IMG/VR virus record: IMGVR_UViG_3300032668_000108
Coordinates: 1-29,399 of that record
Source: a virus
Reading direction: 5' to 3' (one strand)
DNA length: 29,399 bases
In this document: in pieces, positions 15,711 through 21,915 of the stretch
How positions within the stretch are numbered: the first letter of the stretch is position 1
How the letters are laid out: each line of letters opens with the position of its first letter
Made by a program: the position numbers and the translations under genes
The notes under the pieces: model-generated
What the model was told of the DNA's origin: nothing
Seen by the model: only the letters and a program-made list of their open reading frames with translations
Databases searched by the model: none

Positions 15711-16428
15711 TTTTCCCTCCTCCTACAAGTCCACGAGTTAAACCCGATAATACTTCTCTGTTCCGGTCTCCTGCTGTTGGTTTGTCGTTGTTGTCTTTCA
15801 ACCAAGATGCTTTAAGCCCTATAGAACCCCTAACGCACCAAACAGAAAAGAACTGCTCCAGAGTCATGCCAGCAAGAGCTGCTTCTTTCCTTGCTTCCTT
15901 GATAACCGTTTCAGTTACCGAAGCCTTTTTAAGCTTTCGATGCTGCATCCAATCACCCCAGACTTGTTCGCTCACATCAGGGGGACAGGCAACGATAGTT
16001 GCCTTCTTCTTACTTTTGGTTATTGGTTCTTGGTTTATGGTTATTTGTTTATGGTTAGCATTGCCTTCGGATTGCGTTTGCAATGCGTTCGCATTTTTCT
16101 TTGACTCTTCCCTTTGCCAACGGGCATTTGCTGACTCTCTAGCTTTCTCAGATTTACCGTGATAGGCAGCAATAACTTCATCGCAACGTTTGTGAACATA
16201 TCCCTCTTCGGTTAATTCGAAGAAGTCATTCAATACGTTTTGAAAGCATCGCTTTTCGTCTGCACTGCGAACGCTATGCGAACGCATAAGCTTCGCAATG
16301 TCACCGCATAGAGGCATTTCATGAAGGTAATAAGAATCAAGCAGTTGGCGATAGATGCCATGCTCTAGCAACGAAAGGTGTAAAGTGTCCTTCCGGTAGT
16401 CACCGATATTGTGAGCGTAGAAGTGCAT
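15688..16428 (-). CDS. DUF1376 replication initiator-like protein
   Basis: 246 residues from the second of two adjacent ATGs; it overlaps the upstream stop (TGATG) and has GGAGG 4 nt before it. Residues 1-90 carry the DUF1376 signature: FYAHNIGDYRKDTLHLSLLE, YRQLLDSYYLHEMPLC, VLNDFFELTEEGYVHKRC. A linker rich in Lys, Asn and Gln follows, then a C-terminal helical domain (VWGDWMQHRKLKKASVTETV and later GSIGLKASWLKD) typical of phage replisome organisers. It probably binds the origin and acts with the lambda P-like loader downstream. The coding region may contain the origin, as in lambda O, but no iterons were identified. Confidence 0.85.
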   Translation of the reverse strand: MHFYAHNIGDYRKDTLHLSLLEHGIYRQLLDSYYLHEMPLCGDIAKLMRSHSVRSADEKRCFQNVLNDFFELTEEGYVHKRCDEVIAAYHGKSEKARESANARWQREESKKNANALQTQSEGNANHKQITINQEPITKSKKKATIVACPPDVSEQVWGDWMQHRKLKKASVTETVIKEARKEAALAGMTLEQFFSVWCVRGSIGLKASWLKDNNDKPTAGDRNREVLSGLTRGLVGGGKNVGLLGK

Positions 16429-16622
16429 CATTCCTCCGAGTCTGAAAAGTCTTGGAGTTTGAATAAATTTGCTGAAATAAACGCTGCCAGATGGTGGGCT
16501 TGTGTTTTTGTCAAAACAACACAGTCTTCTCCATCGCGCTGCATGATACGCAAAGATCCGTCTATATCAGCGACTATTTCAGTCTCATAAGCGGATATTA
16601 AAAGTCTGGTTTTTTGTGTCAT
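16428..16622 (-). CDS. Small unknown protein, first gene of the replication operon
   Basis: 64 residues: a beta-rich start (RLLISAYETEIVADIDGSLR) followed by a helix with LTKTQAHHLAAFISANLF. Proteins of this look, with the K-x-QA-x-x-LA-x-FI helix, are common early phage proteins of unknown role. AAGGA lies 5 nt before the ATG. It is the promoter-proximal gene of the leftward operon, directly next to the divergent control region. Confidence 0.75.
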   Translation of the reverse strand: MTQKTRLLISAYETEIVADIDGSLRIMQRDGEDCVVLTKTQAHHLAAFISANLFKLQDFSDSEE

Positions 16623-16854
16623 GGTCCTTCCCTCAAAAGGTTAAGCCTCATTGAAAAAGGTAGGCAGAACGATGAGGAACCGTCTTTTCGGGAGCTACCC
16701 TAGCCTAGCTTCATTGTACTTCATACGAGCCCAAGCCCCGTATTATTTAATCATACATCAAAACGAAAAGGTAATACATTTATTTTGACGTGTCTTTGGT
16801 TTGTTTTGTGATACATTCAATAGGATTAAACCATTAAATTTTGTTGAGGGCTAT
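16623..16854. promoter_or_regulatory. Divergent intergenic control region
   Basis: This 232-bp AT-rich stretch separates the leftward replication operon from the rightward genes. It holds two TCATAC hexamers (16721-16726, 16751-16756) like those near the early promoters, a plausible rightward promoter at 16785-16814 and an inverted repeat CCTCAT/ATGAGG (16646-16677) in the leftward leader. No gene of usable length was found. It is the expected site for early regulation. Confidence 0.6.
16785..16814 (+). promoter_or_regulatory. Candidate sigma70 promoter for the endonuclease gene
   Basis: TTGACG, 18-bp spacer, TGATAC. The -35 box matches five of six consensus positions; the -10 is weaker. Transcription would begin about 30 nt before the AGGG-preceded ATG at 16855. 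Confidence 0.45.
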
Positions 16855-17730
16855 ATGAGGTCATCGTGGACAGAAGCTGAAATAGTTGAATTTATTGAGC
16901 TTTACCCAGAAAAAGGCAAAGCATGGTGCATGAAACACTTTTCAAAATCAGAAGGTCAAGTTAGAGACAAGGCATCTCGATTAGGGCTCAGAATCAATCA
17001 AAATTCCGAGTTCATGAAACGGTCCAAAAAACTTATGGGAGAAAAATTAAAAGGAAGGAAACGGCCACAACATTCTGAAGTCATGAAAAACCGTTATTCT
17101 GAAAATTGCCCTATGACTCAATGGGTAAAAAACAATGGACAAGAAATTTCCAGAAAAGCAAAAGAAAGAATACAAGATAAAGGCCATCCCAGAGGTGCGC
17201 TCGGCCTTAAGCATTCAGAAGAAACCAAAGAAATCTTGTCTCAAAAGTCTAAATTGATGTGGAAAAACATGGATGAAAAAGCAAAAGACGAATTGATTTC
17301 AAAGCGATTGAGAACTTGGGCAAAAAATGGGAATCAGGTTGTGCATAGAAAAGCTTCATGGAAAGGAGCATGGAGAGATATTGGCGGGAAAAACCATTTC
17401 TTCAGGTCGGCATGGGAAGCAAATTATGGTCGCTATCTTCAATGGCTAAAATCACACAACAAGATAAAAGACTGGGACCATGAGCCCAAAACTTTTTGGT
17501 TCGAAGGAATAAAAAGAGGTTGCGTAAGTTATTTGCCAGATTTTTTGGTGCAAGAGATTGACGGGTCAGAGTCTTACCATGAAGTCAAAGGGTGGATGGA
17601 TGACAGAAGCAAAACAAAAATCGCCCGAATGGCTCGATATTTTCCAAAAATCAAGCTTATTGTAATTGACAAAAAGTCTTACCGATCCTTAGAAAAAACC
17701 ATGAAATCTTTCATTTGTGATTGGGAATGA
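16855..17730 (+). CDS. Putative homing endonuclease: HTH, NUMOD3-like repeats, PD-(D/E)XK nuclease
   Basis: 291 residues from the ATG with GAGGG upstream; the open frame extends further 5' but runs into the promoter. Residues 3-45 (SSWTEAEIVEFIELYPEKGK and later QVRDKASRLGLR) form a Myb/SANT-like DNA-binding unit. Residues 62-80 and 110-136 (GALGLKHSEETKEILSQKSK) are NUMOD3-like DNA-binding repeats, typical of mobile endonucleases. Residues 183-275 form a PD-(D/E)XK nuclease: RSAWEANY (E188), YLPDF (D229), EVKG (E243, K245). It is monocistronic, beside the divergent control region, and is probably a free-standing mobile nuclease. Target unknown. A DNA repair role is less likely given the NUMOD3-like parts. 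Confidence 0.8.
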   Translation: MRSSWTEAEIVEFIELYPEKGKAWCMKHFSKSEGQVRDKASRLGLRINQNSEFMKRSKKLMGEKLKGRKRPQHSEVMKNRYSENCPMTQWVKNNGQEISRKAKERIQDKGHPRGALGLKHSEETKEILSQKSKLMWKNMDEKAKDELISKRLRTWAKNGNQVVHRKASWKGAWRDIGGKNHFFRSAWEANYGRYLQWLKSHNKIKDWDHEPKTFWFEGIKRGCVSYLPDFLVQEIDGSESYHEVKGWMDDRSKTKIARMARYFPKIKLIVIDKKSYRSLEKTMKSFICDWE

Positions 17731-17738
17731 AATAATTG

Positions 17739-17767
17739 TTGCATGGTCATACTTCTTCTGTCATACT
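17739..17767 (+). promoter_or_regulatory. Early promoter P1 with TCATAC half sites
   Basis: TTGCAT, 17-bp spacer, CATACT, followed by TCAATCGT. The spacer contains GTCATACTTC, repeated directly after four bases as part of the -10 region, so two operator-like half sites overlap the promoter. The same arrangement recurs at 21094-21122. It would drive the operon from 17810 to the terminator at 21055. Confidence 0.6.
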
Positions 17768-17789
17768 TCAATCGTACCTTAAATCTTGA

Positions 17790-17803
17790 AACCACGAAAG
17801 GAG
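17790..17803 (+). repeat. Leader repeat AACCACGAAAGGAG, copy 1
   Basis: Exact 14-base element ending in the Shine-Dalgarno AAAGGAG, six bases before the ATG at 17810. It is the first of at least five copies ahead of early genes. Confidence 0.85.
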
Positions 17804-17809
17804 ATTGAA

Positions 17810-18061
17810 ATGCTTTACAGAATCGTAACCAAGTCTGAAGCTGGCTGGAAAACCATAGACCTTCAGCAAGAAAACGTTGGCGATTTCGTTGAAAAGATGG
17901 AGGCCCTTGGGTATTCCTACAACGGACCTTCACAAAACAAGTTCTTGAGAGATGAGATCAAGGGCAAGCCAACTTTCTCTGAACTTGCTGGCCCAATGTA
18001 CGATGGCCCCGGAGTCATTCGGTACGAGTGCTGGGCAGCTTACGAAACCCTGTCAAACTAA
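17810..18061 (+). CDS. Small early phage protein, unknown
   Basis: 83 residues beginning MLYRIVTKSEAGWKTIDLQQ, with AAAGGAG six bases before the ATG. A predicted alpha/beta fold contains a helix VGDFVEKMEALGY and ends GVIRYECWAAYETLS. Acidic and basic residues are balanced, with no membrane or metal motif. It is the first gene after promoter P1, the position where phages often place host-takeover factors, but the sequence itself identifies no function. Confidence 0.75.
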   Translation: MLYRIVTKSEAGWKTIDLQQENVGDFVEKMEALGYSYNGPSQNKFLRDEIKGKPTFSELAGPMYDGPGVIRYECWAAYETLSN

Positions 18062-18073
18062 CCACGAAAGGAG
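18060..18073 (+). repeat. Leader repeat AACCACGAAAGGAG, copy 2
   Basis: Exact copy beginning inside the TAA stop of the upstream gene and ending six bases before the next ATG (18080). The junction shows that the repeat alone forms the whole intergenic segment. Confidence 0.85.
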
Positions 18074-18079
18074 AAAATC

Positions 18080-18382
18080 ATGGACTATGATCGTTGGCTT
18101 GAAAAGCCTTACCAAGACCAGTGCGACAGAGATAACGCTCTGGAAGCGATTGAGGAAGAGCTGCTTAAAGGAGATTACAACCCCGATAGCTTTGACAACT
18201 TTGTAGAGGCCCTCTCCGAAGTAGATCAAGAGCAAATTGAAACTCTTGAAGACTACATCGAGCAGCGCGAATACGAAAAACTTGGCCGAGCGCTTTGGTG
18301 TATTTCTCTTGAATACTGGGAGAAACAAGCGCAAGACAAGGCTTCAGAAGTGTATTACAATAGATGCAAAGATGATTATTAA
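18080..18382 (+). CDS. Acidic early phage protein, unknown
   Basis: 100 residues, strongly acidic (Asp and Glu about a quarter of the protein) and helical throughout. It starts MDYDRWLEKPYQDQCDRDNA and has a long amphipathic region DQEQIETLEDYIEQREYEKL. Small acidic early proteins of phages are often inhibitors that mimic DNA or bind host enzymes; that is only a possibility here. It is expressed behind an exact leader repeat. Confidence 0.75.
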   Translation: MDYDRWLEKPYQDQCDRDNALEAIEEELLKGDYNPDSFDNFVEALSEVDQEQIETLEDYIEQREYEKLGRALWCISLEYWEKQAQDKASEVYYNRCKDDY

Positions 18383-18394
18383 CCACGAAAGGAG
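18381..18394 (+). repeat. Leader repeat AACCACGAAAGGAG, copy 3
   Basis: Exact copy overlapping the upstream TAA, with the ATG at 18403 eight bases after the GGAG. Confidence 0.85.
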
Positions 18395-18402
18395 TTTTTC
18401 AA

Positions 18403-18666
18403 ATGCTAAAGCTAGTCACCCTAGCGCTTCCAGTCTGCATAGCTGGATGCGCGTCTAAAGCCCCACCGCCTTTAATTCTTCCTGTTGAGCCTGTCTACAA
18501 GCTCAGGAACTACGATGGCCCAGAAGCCATGAGCCCCGAAGAAGTGTTTATGAAATCGCGTGAGTGCGTCATGAACAAGATGAGGCCAAACGTAAATTAT
18601 CTATACGTTAAAACGGATCATGGCAATGCGCCAGTTCCGATCAGCGTCATCTGTTCACCGTTCTGA
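18403..18666 (+). CDS. Small early lipoprotein
   Basis: 87 residues. The N-terminus LKLVTLALPVCIAGCASKAP is a lipoprotein signal peptide with lipobox IAGC and modified Cys16, so the mature 72-residue protein is anchored in a membrane. Asn/Ser/Lys after the Cys does not give an inner-membrane retention Asp at +2 (it is Ala), which predicts outer-membrane sorting. The mature part has a conserved-looking PEEVFMKSRECVMNKMR helix and ends PVPISVICSPF with two further cysteines. Being in the early rather than lysis region, it may be a superinfection-exclusion protein; this is inference. Confidence 0.75.
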   Translation: MLKLVTLALPVCIAGCASKAPPPLILPVEPVYKLRNYDGPEAMSPEEVFMKSRECVMNKMRPNVNYLYVKTDHGNAPVPISVICSPF

Positions 18667-18674
18667 GGTGAATC

Positions 18675-18887
18675 ATGCTTAACATTATCTGCTTTTTTTT
18701 AGGATTTATTGCGTATCCGTACATTAACCACCTGCCATTCCCAAATGTGACAGCGGTTCAGCAAGCGGAAGCAGGACAGAAGCCAACTGCTGAAGATTTG
18801 AAGAGGTTGGAGTATGTCAAAGAATGCCAGCGTTACGGTTTTTCGGAGCCTGAATGCGAAAACTTTTGGGACGGCATCCCAAATTAA
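18675..18887 (+). CDS. Small protein with N-terminal membrane segment
   Basis: 70 residues. LNIICFFLGFIAYPYINHLPF is one hydrophobic segment without signal-peptidase or lipobox features, and the remaining 48 residues are polar, ending CQRYGFSEPECENFWDGIPN with two cysteines. It is probably a single-span membrane protein with a C-terminal soluble part. It lies 8 nt after the lipoprotein gene (GAGGTG as ribosome site), so the two may act together in the cell envelope. No family recognised. Confidence 0.7.
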   Translation: MLNIICFFLGFIAYPYINHLPFPNVTAVQQAEAGQKPTAEDLKRLEYVKECQRYGFSEPECENFWDGIPN

Positions 18888-18900
18888 CCACGAAAAAGGA
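18886..18900 (+). repeat. Leader repeat variant AACCACGAAAAAGGA, copy 4
   Basis: The element has one or two extra A residues before GGA compared with the other copies. It overlaps the TAA of the upstream gene and precedes the Erf start at 18908. Confidence 0.8.
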
Positions 18901-18907
18901 AAATGAA

Positions 18908-19552
18908 ATGAAAGTTTATAAAGCAATTAACTCAGTGCAAACTGAATTATCCAAAATTGGCATCACCAAAAGCCGAACTAATACTCAAGGGGCTGGATAC
19001 AAATTTCGAGGAATTGACGACATTTTCAACACCATCAGCCCACTGTTAGCCGAGCATAAGCTCTGCATACTGCCTAGAGTTATTGCGCGAGATTGTGTCG
19101 AGCGTATTAGCCAAAGAGGTTTGGCCCTATTTTATGTCACTGTTGAGGTTGAATTTGACTTTGTAAGTTCTGAAGATGGCAGCAAACACATCATCAAAAC
19201 TTTTGGGGAAGCTATGGATAGCGGAGATAAGGCAACCAACAAGGCCATGAGTGCAGCTTATAAATACGCAGCACTTCAGGCTTTTGCGATTCCAACGGAA
19301 GGAGACAATGATTCAGAGAATCAAACTCACGAAATCCAGCCTGAGCCAACCAAGCAACCTACGCTTGAGAAGATCCCAGAGAATCAGATTATTGATTTTA
19401 TATCGGCCATTGAATCTTCTAGCAATGAAGAAGAGATAAAAAAATATTACACCGCGGCTTATCGCCTGGCTCAAGGCAAAAAAGACCAAGATGCTATTAA
19501 GCGATTCACTGAAGCAAAAGACCAAGCAAAAGCAAAATTGGAGAATCAATAA
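18908..19552 (+). CDS. erf: Erf-family ssDNA annealing protein
   Basis: 214 residues from the ATG (MKVYKAINSVQTELSKIGIT) after the leader repeat; an upstream in-frame start would lie in the previous gene. The Erf core is clear: GAGYKFRGIDDIFNTISPLL, then FGEAMDSGDKATNKAMSAAY, KYAALQAFAIPTEGDNDSE. The C-terminal third is a charged helical tail. Erf proteins anneal complementary single strands and recombine phage DNA, for example in genome circularisation. It is followed by Gp157 (TAATG overlap) and SSB, a standard recombination operon; NinB and YbcO are on the opposite strand. Confidence 0.93.
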   Translation: MKVYKAINSVQTELSKIGITKSRTNTQGAGYKFRGIDDIFNTISPLLAEHKLCILPRVIARDCVERISQRGLALFYVTVEVEFDFVSSEDGSKHIIKTFGEAMDSGDKATNKAMSAAYKYAALQAFAIPTEGDNDSENQTHEIQPEPTKQPTLEKIPENQIIDFISAIESSSNEEEIKKYYTAAYRLAQGKKDQDAIKRFTEAKDQAKAKLENQ

Positions 19553-20055
19553 TGACTGATTTAACGCTTTATCAAATTGCCGACAATTACATTGCTGACA
19601 TGGAAAAGCTGAAGGATATGGACCTAGATGAGCAAATCTTAGCGGATACGCTTGAAGGTATGGCTGGAGACCTTGAGGTTAAATCCACCAACGTTGCCAT
19701 GTTTATGAGGAATCTTGAAAACACGGCTGCAGCTATCAAGGAAGCCGAGAAAGATATGGCAGCAAGACGAAAAGCCATAGAGAACCGGATAGACCAAATC
19801 AAAGACTACTTGAAGGTCAACATGGAGCGGACCGGGATAACTAAGATTGAATGCCCGTACTTCGTCATAAGTGTGAAGAAAAACCCGCCAGCCCTGAAGG
19901 TTGAGGACGAGGCAAAGATTCCAGACAAGTATTTCACGATCCCAGAGCCACCGCCTCCGGTCCTGGATAAAGCCAAACTCAAAGATGACTTGAAAGCTGG
20001 AGTCGAAATCGAAGGGGCAATTCTTACCGCTGGAACGTCATTACAAATCAAATAG
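19552..20055 (+). CDS. Siphovirus Gp157-like protein
   Basis: 167 residues. Residues 5-100 are mostly a long coiled-coil helix ([40 protein letters not shown]), then a beta segment [30 protein letters not shown] and a short C-terminal [18 protein letters not shown]. This matches the Gp157 family, found beside phage recombination genes; its exact role is unresolved though some relatives are linked with phage resistance in streptococci. Start is coupled to erf by TAATG and ssb follows after 8 nt. Confidence 0.9.
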   Translation: MTDLTLYQIADNYIADMEKLKDMDLDEQILADTLEGMAGDLEVKSTNVAMFMRNLENTAAAIKEAEKDMAARRKAIENRIDQIKDYLKVNMERTGITKIECPYFVISVKKNPPALKVEDEAKIPDKYFTIPEPPPPVLDKAKLKDDLKAGVEIEGAILTAGTSLQIK

Positions 20056-20063
20056 GAGCATTT

Positions 20064-20477
20064 ATGTCTAGTCTGAACAAAGTCATGTTGATAGGAAATA
20101 TCGGAAAGGATCCAGAAGTCCGATATACCCAAGCGGGTCAAGCGGTCACTAATATCTCAATCGCAACGACTGAGCGGTACAAGGACAAACAAACGGGCCA
20201 GCAAAAGGAAATCACTGAATGGCATCGAGTAGTGTTCTTTAACCGACTGGCTGAGATTGCAGGGGAATACCTAAAAAAAGGAGCTGTCTGCTTTGTGGAA
20301 GGCCAAATGAGAACCCGTAAATATACTGATGGCAACGGAATCGAGAAGTACACCACTGAAATTGTGGGCTCTTCGATGAAAATGCTGGGAGGCAGGGATA
20401 ACAACTCAGGGCAACAAAACGGCAATCATCAAGGTCAAATGGATGAAGATGGTTTTGATTCGGACGTGCCTTTCTGA
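20064..20477 (+). CDS. ssb: Single-stranded DNA-binding protein
   Basis: 137 residues. The OB fold starts [20 protein letters not shown], continues [40 protein letters not shown] and [20 protein letters not shown] Gln/Asn/Gly linker follows, and the end DGFDSDVPF is the acidic tail that recruits replication and repair partners. AGGAG lies seven bases before the ATG. It would coat ssDNA for Erf-mediated annealing and for replication. Confidence 0.97.
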   Translation: MSSLNKVMLIGNIGKDPEVRYTQAGQAVTNISIATTERYKDKQTGQQKEITEWHRVVFFNRLAEIAGEYLKKGAVCFVEGQMRTRKYTDGNGIEKYTTEIVGSSMKMLGGRDNNSGQQNGNHQGQMDEDGFDSDVPF

Positions 20478-20523
20478 TATGTTGTTGATTTGAAAGGGAT
20501 TCATTCTAATCGGAGGATGCAGC

Positions 20524-21006
20524 ATGGTCAATTTCAAAATATGCAAGAAGTGCAAGGAAAGTGAGCCACTGCATGAGTTTTACAGGCATCCAAATATGGC
20601 CGATGGTCATCTTAATGTCTGCAAACAATGCAAGCGTGAAGACTCTATTCAACATCGACTGAAAAACATAGAGCGAATTAGAGCTTACGACCGGGAGCGT
20701 GGAAAACTCCCGGAACGTATAGCGTTTAACGTCATGAGTAACAGGCTATGGCGTAAAGCCGACTGTAGACGCGCAGCAGCGCACAATGCAGTTAGCAGAG
20801 CACTAAAGAACGGTACGCTCGAAAAGCAGCCCTGTGAGCGTTGTGGCTATGAGAAATCACTAGCCCATCATGAGGATTATGACTATCCGTTACTGGTCAT
20901 GTGGCTTTGTCAAATTTGCCATAAGCAAAGACACAAGGAAATTGATGAGGAAAGATTGGCAGAACTATCTTTGTCTGTAGTAAAGTTGCCCTCGATCTCC
21001 TCATGA
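20524..21006 (+). CDS. HNH-like zinc-binding nuclease, possibly mobile
   Basis: 160 residues. An N-terminal zinc knuckle pair (C7, C10, C33, C36: CKKCKESEPLHEFY and CKQCKRED) is typical of phage HNH proteins that recognise DNA. Residues 87-137 carry NAVSRALKNGTLEKQPCERC, then AHHEDYDYPLLVMWLCQICH and a final H, an HNH-like site with C104/C107/C129/C132 zinc ligands and His115-His116-Asp118. The gene sits after ssb with a 46 nt gap and ahead of a terminator, so it looks like an insertion into the operon end. It has a good ribosome site (CGGAGG). Mobility is inferred. Confidence 0.75.
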   Translation: MVNFKICKKCKESEPLHEFYRHPNMADGHLNVCKQCKREDSIQHRLKNIERIRAYDRERGKLPERIAFNVMSNRLWRKADCRRAAAHNAVSRALKNGTLEKQPCERCGYEKSLAHHEDYDYPLLVMWLCQICHKQRHKEIDEERLAELSLSVVKLPSISS

Positions 21007-21030
21007 GATTGTGTTTCCTGCTTACTCTCC

Positions 21031-21051
21031 GATGGATCTCAGAAGTCCATC
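21031..21051 (+). other. Short inverted repeat before the terminator
   Basis: GATGGA/TCCATC arms with a 9-nt loop, 25 bases after the HNH stop and 3 bases before the terminator hairpin. There is no U-run of its own; it may stabilise the transcript end. Confidence 0.4.
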
Positions 21052-21054
21052 ATT

Positions 21055-21083
21055 GGCGAATCTTCACGGTTCGCCTTTTTTTT
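21055..21083 (+). terminator. Rho-independent terminator after the erf-ssb-HNH operon
   Basis: Stem GGCGAA/TTCGCC with a 9-nt loop and an eight-T tail. It ends the operon that starts at promoter P1; a second promoter follows within 15 bases. Confidence 0.85.
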
Positions 21084-21093
21084 GTCTTCCCTA

Positions 21094-21122
21094 TTGCGTA
21101 ATGTATGACAATATGTCATACT
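21094..21122 (+). promoter_or_regulatory. Early promoter P2
   Basis: TTGCGT, 17-bp spacer, CATACT, followed by TCAATCGT. It matches P1 at 17739 in both boxes, in spacing and in the bases after the -10, so both are probably controlled together. It would drive the small genes from 21165 to 22711. Confidence 0.6.
21103..21121. promoter_or_regulatory. Perfect palindrome GTATGACA-ATA-TGTCATAC (operator candidate)
   Basis: Two 8-base arms with a 3-base spacer overlap the spacer and -10 box of P2, the position of a repressor site. TCATAC half sites also occur around P1 and in the divergent region. The binding protein is not identified; the small HTH protein encoded at 21912 is one possibility. Confidence 0.6.
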
Positions 21123-21142
21123 TCAATCGTCTTCTTATTTTC

Positions 21143-21156
21143 AACCACGAAAGGAA
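21143..21156 (+). repeat. Leader repeat AACCACGAAAGGAA, copy 5
   Basis: Thirteen of 14 bases match copies 1-3. It precedes the ATG at 21165 and follows promoter P2, the same promoter-leader order as at P1. Confidence 0.8.
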
Positions 21157-21164
21157 ACCGACAA

Positions 21165-21362
21165 ATGAAAGCACCAATAGTAATGATTGCAGCAATACGC
21201 ACAATTCCAAAACAAAAACGTTTTAAAGCAGCATTATTGGCTGAAAAAACTTTCTATTGCCATTTGGCTAAAAACAAATTAGATGGCAACTTCACAAAAG
21301 AAGATTGCATTTTAATGGCTGCCGAGGCAGCAGCAGCAGAAATCTATTATCAATTTGCATAA
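21165..21362 (+). CDS. Small early phage protein, unknown
   Basis: 65 residues starting MKAPIVMIAAIRTIPKQKRF from the ATG after leader repeat copy 5. A helical, mildly hydrophobic start is followed by a basic segment, then CHLAKNKLDGNFTKEDCILM and AAEAAAAEIYYQFA. No known motif. First gene of the P2 operon, which carries a series of very small proteins. Confidence 0.65.
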   Translation: MKAPIVMIAAIRTIPKQKRFKAALLAEKTFYCHLAKNKLDGNFTKEDCILMAAEAAAAEIYYQFA

Positions 21363-21385
21363 ATAAAACTGCGCCAAGGATGGTG

Positions 21386-21399
21386 CATCACGAAAGGAA
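21386..21399 (+). repeat. Degenerate leader repeat, copy 6
   Basis: CATCACGAAAGGAA keeps CACGAAAGGA of the leader and ends five bases before the ATG at 21405. It is likely a diverged member of the same element. Confidence 0.6.
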
Positions 21400-21404
21400 A
21401 GAAA

Positions 21405-21560
21405 ATGAAAAATAAATACAACCCTAACAAAATGTACCAAGGAAACTTCATTGAGCCAAAGAAAGCCCCGCTGTGGGTTGAATACGCCAGCCTCATAACA
21501 CTAGGGGTGGTTATGGGCGGTTTGTTTGCTTACGGGCTTGTCACGGCTACTGGGGGCTAA
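21405..21560 (+). CDS. Small single-span membrane protein
   Basis: 51 residues. A polar N-terminus (MKNKYNPNKMYQGNFIEPKK) leads to one hydrophobic helix YASLITLGVVMGGLFAYGLV near the C-terminus, suggesting an inner-membrane protein with the N-terminus in the cytoplasm. It is preceded by a degenerate leader repeat. Its stop overlaps the start region of the next gene (TAATGTG). Too short for any family assignment. Confidence 0.6.
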   Translation: MKNKYNPNKMYQGNFIEPKKAPLWVEYASLITLGVVMGGLFAYGLVTATGG

Positions 21561-21561
21561 T

Positions 21562-21804
21562 GTGAATAAAGAACGCGAGTTGTTGATACAAGCAATTGAT
21601 GCTTATGACATTGCGTCAAGCCCCTGCTCTGACAGGCTGCATCACGCCTTTGAAGAAATTCGTAATTACCTTATTTGCGAACCAGAATCCGATGAGCCTG
21701 TGGCGTGGGTTGATGTTAAAGAGACCGATCAAGGGCCTTATGAGTTTCACGGAATAAAGTTATTGCCAGTTGGCAAGCACAACCTCTACACCAGACCCGC
21801 GTAA
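21562..21804 (+). CDS. Small phage protein with PVAWVD/LYTRPA motif
   Basis: 80 residues from a GTG start four bases after the upstream stop region, with GGGGG just upstream; no ATG is available in frame except far upstream in the previous gene. The helix ERELLIQAIDAYDIASSPCS is followed by EIRNYLICEP, then EPVAWVDVKE and an end KHNLYTRPA. Phage proteins with 'EPVAW' and 'LYTRP' ends are common accessory proteins of unknown role. Start choice is the main uncertainty. Confidence 0.65.
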   Translation: MNKERELLIQAIDAYDIASSPCSDRLHHAFEEIRNYLICEPESDEPVAWVDVKETDQGPYEFHGIKLLPVGKHNLYTRPA

Positions 21805-21816
21805 GAAAGGAAGCCG

Positions 21817-21915
21817 ATGACGGGCTGGAGAGGTGAGTGGGGGAACTTACATAACAATTTTGAAGAAGGAATCCGCTACACAGAACGACACCACGGGATT
21901 GGAGGAAAAGAATGA
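21817..21915 (+). CDS. Possible 32-residue protein
   Basis: A short frame MTGWRGEWGNLHNNFEEGIR continuing to GGKE, with AAAGGAAG before its ATG and a stop that overlaps the next ATG (ATGA). The coupling and ribosome site favour a real gene, the size argues for caution. The many aromatic and Gly residues suggest no known domain. Confidence 0.4.
   Translation: MTGWRGEWGNLHNNFEEGIRYTERHHGIGGKE

Noticed and set aside
15620-16162. 180-residue plus-strand frame opposite the replication genes
   Set aside because: Composition is typical of an antisense shadow, and the minus strand holds DUF1376 and P-like genes with clear motifs.
16646-16677. Inverted repeat CCTCAT/ATGAGG as a terminator or riboswitch
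   Set aside because: Arms are short with a 20-base loop and no U-run; it may be incidental, so it is only mentioned within the control region.
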